DNA from: Bryobacterales bacterium
GTDB taxonomy: Bacteria > Cyanobacteriota > Vampirovibrionia > Obscuribacterales > Obscuribacteraceae
Direction: 5' to 3'
Length of the DNA stretch: 9,393 nt
Assembly (NCBI GenBank): GCA_903970295.1
Contig: CAJCHQ010000667.1
Span: 1-9,393, forward strand
Shown here: piece after piece, positions 7,476 to 9,393 of the stretch
How positions within the stretch are numbered: position 1 is the first letter of the stretch
How the letters are laid out: every line of letters begins with the position of its first letter
Translations under genes and position numbers: made by a program
Notes under the pieces: generated by a model
Database searches by the model: none
Seen by the model: only the letters and a program-made list of their open reading frames with translations
What the model was told of the DNA's origin: nothing

Positions 7476-7665
7476 GTTGGCATCGTCCGACCATTAGCCA
7501 GATCTAATAGCTGTCTAAGCAGGTACTGAACGGCGTTTTGAAAGCTGTATATCGATCGGATACCGGAAAGAAGTAAATTCTGCTGGAGTTCCCATAAAAG
7601 TTGAGTAGTATGAAATTTGATCGCTTGAATGGAGACTTCGTACCCCTGACGAACGAGTGGAGTCC

Positions 7666-7935
7666 ATGAAAAAATCTCGCAAGAAACGTCGCGACGCCAT
7701 GTACAGTGCATTGATGGCAGGCGGTCCCCTGGATGGCTTGACGGTGTTGACGGCTGGACAGCCTCTTTTGATGGTCGACGACATAGTCGAACAAGAACGC
7801 ACTGTATGCTTCGTCAAACACGCCTATCAGATGAATCTGGCTGCGCCGAAGGAAGATGTTCTTTTCTACGAGTATGTAGGTTGGTTGAATTCAGACGAGC
7901 AAGATCTGCGCAGTCTCAATCCTGAATTGAACTGA
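7666..7935 (+). CDS. Small GGPLDG-motif protein, unknown function
   Basis: This 89-residue soluble protein has no assigned function. It opens with a very basic stretch (KKSRKKRRDAM), then YSALMAGGPLDGLTVLTAGQPLLMVDD, and ends with FYEYVGWLNSDEQDL. The GGPLDG turn followed by a strand recurs in many short uncharacterised bacterial and phage proteins of 80-110 residues; I infer membership of that loose group from the motif alone. I chose the ATG at 7666, where GGAG lies three bases upstream, closer than usual. An in-frame GTG at 7657 has no better site, and a later ATG (codon 12) would drop the basic start. The ATG overlaps the TGA of a possible 19-codon upstream ORF (ATGA), which would suit translational coupling. 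The gene is 190 bp after ppk1 and is followed by a clear terminator hairpin. Confidence 0.72.
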   Translation: MKKSRKKRRDAMYSALMAGGPLDGLTVLTAGQPLLMVDDIVEQERTVCFVKHAYQMNLAAPKEDVLFYEYVGWLNSDEQDLRSLNPELN

Positions 7936-7947
7936 ACTGAATTGAAT
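7923..7947 (+). repeat. Five tandem TGAAY pentamers over a stop codon
   Basis: The sequence reads TGAAT, TGAAC, TGAAC, TGAAT, TGAAT without interruption. The gene's TGA stop (7933-7935) is the first three bases of the third unit. Because every unit contains TGA and five is not a multiple of three, gain or loss of units would change only the last one to five residues of the protein. Confidence 0.7.
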
Positions 7948-7962
7948 AATCTTGCAACGGAA

Positions 7963-7998
7963 TAGGCTATTCCCATGCGGGAATGGCCTAAATCTTTT
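7963..7998 (+). terminator. Rho-independent terminator after the GGPLDG gene
   Basis: TAGGCTATTCCC (7963-7974) pairs with GGGAATGGCCTA (7979-7990) over 12 base pairs, with one G-U wobble and a four-base ATGC loop, followed by AATCTTTT. The stem is 27 bp after the stop of the small + strand gene. On the - strand the wobble becomes an A-C mismatch and the T tail is weak, so it may also end the convergent gene but less efficiently. Confidence 0.8.
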
Positions 7999-8046
7999 CG
8001 AGCTTATGCAAATCTTGCCTGCAACGAGAAGGTGCGGGCTTAGCGC

Positions 8047-8343
8047 CTATTTGGACTCAATTGTGACCAATTGGTTCTTGATTTCGCTGGTTTCGGTGAG
8101 CAATTTGGAGAGGTTCTCGCATGCTTTTTCGAATGGCGAATAGGAGTGTCTCAATCCGGCAATTTTTTCTTTGAAGCCGGTCTCGAGTTTGCTTTTGAGT
8201 TCTACATCTTTGAACTCTTGAGCCTTTTGCTTATATTCCTGAGCTCTTTCGCGAGCTTTCTCCAGGGTTTTTTTGGATGCCTCGGTTGCTTGTTCGAAAG
8301 CGATTTGACCGATGAAGAACGTTTTTACTAATTGCTGAAACAT
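8047..8343 (-). CDS. Small charged helical protein, phasin-like in appearance
   Basis: This 98-residue protein appears almost wholly alpha-helical. It begins with a short amphipathic hydrophobic stretch (MFQQLVKTFFIGQIAF), followed by a long helix rich in Lys, Glu, Gln and Ala (EKARERAQEYKQKAQEFKDVE). A second helix (FEKACENLSKLLTETSEIKNQL) ends the protein. The pattern of a hydrophobic start plus a charged coiled coil recalls phasins and other granule- or surface-binding small proteins, but I see no family signature and treat this only as a resemblance. The ATG at 8343 has AAGAGG eight bases upstream and is clearly the start; an extension of ten codons to 8373 would put the ribosome-binding site inside the gene. 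The gene converges on the GGPLDG gene and is divergent from the Gp37/Gp68 gene. Confidence 0.75.
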   Translation of the reverse strand: MFQQLVKTFFIGQIAFEQATEASKKTLEKARERAQEYKQKAQEFKDVELKSKLETGFKEKIAGLRHSYSPFEKACENLSKLLTETSEIKNQLVTIESK

Positions 8344-8515
8344 GTTATGAACCTCTTGGCAAGCGACTTGCATAAACAGATGCCGGTTTTGCAGTGAATC
8401 AGCAGGCCGTGCACCAATTTAAATACATTAGTGGTTGTCTCGACTTCTTGATTGATTGTTGTCGAAGATAACAAACATCTCTTAATTAGAATCTGAAGCC
8501 TGCTCTGTGACTCGT

Positions 8516-8644
8516 TTTTCAGCTTTGACCAAACCAACAGTTGAGGAAGTGTTGGTTTAACAGTTCAGATTTGAATGATCTGGGTAAAAGCAATTTTCAG
8601 CTTTGCTCAAGGGTTTTCTCAACCGACCCTTGCTTTCAGCTTAG
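8516..8644 (+). repeat. Four near-copies of TTTTCAGCTTTG
   Basis: Exact TTTTCAGCTTTG occurs at 8516-8527 and 8594-8605. Diverged copies are AGTTCAGATTTG at 8562-8573 and CTTTCAGCTTAG at 8633-8644. Starts are spaced 46, 32 and 39 bp apart, so the array is not regular. All copies have the same orientation and all lie upstream of the Gp37/Gp68 gene. Confidence 0.4.
8531..8558. repeat. Inverted repeat, 9-bp arms
   Basis: AAACCAACA (8531-8539) and TGTTGGTTT (8550-8558) are perfect inverted copies separated by ten bases. Neither strand has a T run after the stem, so a terminator is unlikely; a protein-binding site or structured leader is possible. Confidence 0.5.
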
Positions 8645-8716
8645 CATGCCGCTGCACCCAACTCGAGATTAACGAGTTAGAATGCGATCGGGCATCAATC
8701 AGGGGCAGTGTTTCGC

Positions 8717-9393
8717 ATGGCAGTGAATTCAGAGATCGAATGGACCGATGCCACCTGGAACCCTGTCACTGGTTGCACGAAAATCAGCGCTGGGTGCGCC
8801 AATTGCTATGCCGAAACTTTTGCGGAGAGATTTCGTGGCGTGCCTGGGCATCCGTACGAGCAGGGCTTTGATCTGAAGCTCTGGCCAAACCGGCTGCAGT
8901 TGCCGATGACTTGGAAAAGGCCGAAACGCATTTTCGTCAACTCGATGAGTGATTTGTTTCACAAAGACGTACCTGTAGAATATATTCTCCAAGTGTTTGC
9001 AGCCATGCGTGAAGCGCATTGGCACCAGTTTCAGATTTTGACCAAGCGCCACGAGCGACTTCTGGAATTGGATTCACGCCTGCCCTGGTCGGATAACATC
9101 TGGATGGGTGTGAGCGTAGAGAACGAAGACAATTTATCTCGCATCGATTGCCTGCGTTTAACCCACGCGCGAACTAAGTTTCTGTCGATCGAGCCTTTGC
9201 TTGGTCCGATGCCGAATCTCAATCTCTCTGACATCGATTGGGTCATTGTTGGCGGTGAATCCGGTCGCCGTCCTCGCCCGATGCAGGAGGACTGGGTGAC
9301 ATCTATTCGCGATCAGTGTCTTGCTTGCGGCGTTGGCTTTTTCTTCAAGCAGTGGGGTGGGAGCAACAAGAAAAAAGCCGGTCGTTTACTTGA
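8717..9393 (+). CDS. Phage Gp37/Gp68 (DUF5131) family protein, 3' end cut off
   Basis: The reading frame is open to the window edge, giving 225 residues and missing perhaps 10-35 at the C terminus. It matches the Gp37/Gp68 (DUF5131) family found in phages and bacterial genomes. In order it shows EWTDATWNPVTGC, then a three-cysteine cluster (Cys20, Cys27, Cys30) ending in CANCYAE, FVNSMSDLFH (73-82), QILTKR (106-111), WMGVSVEN (129-136), FLSIEPLLGP (155-164), DWVIVGGESG (174-183) and KQWGG (211-215). The cysteine cluster and the beta-barrel-like order of short motifs suggest an iron-sulfur, radical-SAM-like enzyme, but the spacing (CX6CX2C) is not the canonical CX3CX2C and the reaction is unknown. 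The ATG has AGGGG 11 bases upstream; a GTG three codons earlier is too close to it. Such genes often travel with a three-Cys-motif partner (TcmP) gene, which would be outside this window. Confidence 0.9.
   Translation, partial: MAVNSEIEWTDATWNPVTGCTKISAGCANCYAETFAERFRGVPGHPYEQGFDLKLWPNRLQLPMTWKRPKRIFVNSMSDLFHKDVPVEYILQVFAAMREAHWHQFQILTKRHERLLELDSRLPWSDNIWMGVSVENEDNLSRIDCLRLTHARTKFLSIEPLLGPMPNLNLSDIDWVIVGGESGRRPRPMQEDWVTSIRDQCLACGVGFFFKQWGGSNKKKAGRLL

Larger units (their letters stand above)
8344..8716. other. 373-bp AT-rich divergent intergenic region
   Basis: This long spacer between two divergent genes holds several small repeats: an AAACCAACA/TGTTGGTTT inverted repeat (8531-8558), a CAAGGGT/ACCCTTG inverted repeat (8608-8632), an AACTCG/CGAGTT inverted repeat (8660-8678), and four near-copies of TTTTCAGCTTTG. 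A TAGAAT -10-like hexamer (8678-8683) lies before the right-hand gene, without a good -35. I see no convincing protein gene, tRNA or riboswitch in it. Confidence 0.5.

Noticed and set aside
8328..8537. 69-codon - strand frame upstream of the small helical protein
   Set aside because: It covers the ribosome-binding site and start of the next gene in another frame and has no protein-like pattern.
8575..8871. 98-codon + strand frame into the Gp37/Gp68 gene
   Set aside because: It overlaps the true frame from 8717 on, where the Gp37/Gp68 motifs leave no doubt, and it lacks a ribosome-binding site.

Overview
This window looks like an ordinary bacterial chromosome segment. It carries nine gene calls plus a tenth cut off by the right edge. 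Base composition is moderate and coding density is high. Genes sit on both strands in short units, and I see no transposase, integrase, tRNA, rRNA or CRISPR array. Two genes encode proteins with Sec-type signal peptides, and one encodes a 12-segment drug-transporter-like protein. The organism cannot be fixed from the sequence. The gene mix (polyphosphate kinase, small lineage-specific proteins, a DUF4286 protein) would suit an environmental non-model lineage such as the non-photosynthetic Cyanobacteriota (Vampirovibrionia/Obscuribacterales), but that is a weak guess.

Left part (1-2790): an unrecognised 147-residue protein on the + strand converges on two - strand alpha/beta hydrolases that lie head to tail. 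Both hydrolases have N-terminal signal peptides and an apparently complete Ser-Asp-His triad. They resemble monoacylglycerol lipases/lysophospholipases, so together they probably hydrolyse lipid esters outside the cytoplasm.

Middle (2791-4959): an MFS transporter of the TetA/DHA1 type is divergent from the hydrolases. It converges on a small DUF4286-family protein, which is preceded on the same strand by a small tail-anchored membrane protein of unknown role.

Right-middle (4921-7475): a 329-bp divergent intergenic region contains a strong palindrome. It leads into polyphosphate kinase 1 (ppk1), complete with all catalytic residues, whose ATG has no visible Shine-Dalgarno sequence.

Right (7476-9393): a small GGPLDG-motif protein is followed by a convincing hairpin terminator. 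Next come a small charged helical protein on the - strand, a 343-373 bp AT-rich gap with several inverted and direct repeats, and finally a nearly complete phage Gp37/Gp68 (DUF5131) family protein with a three-cysteine cluster, running off the right edge.

I do not see a clearly new multi-gene system here. The best leads are the Gp37/Gp68 gene with its repeat-rich upstream region (its partner, if any, lies outside the window), the palindrome and possible small ORF upstream of ppk1, and a possible 19-codon upstream ORF coupled by ATGA to the GGPLDG gene.
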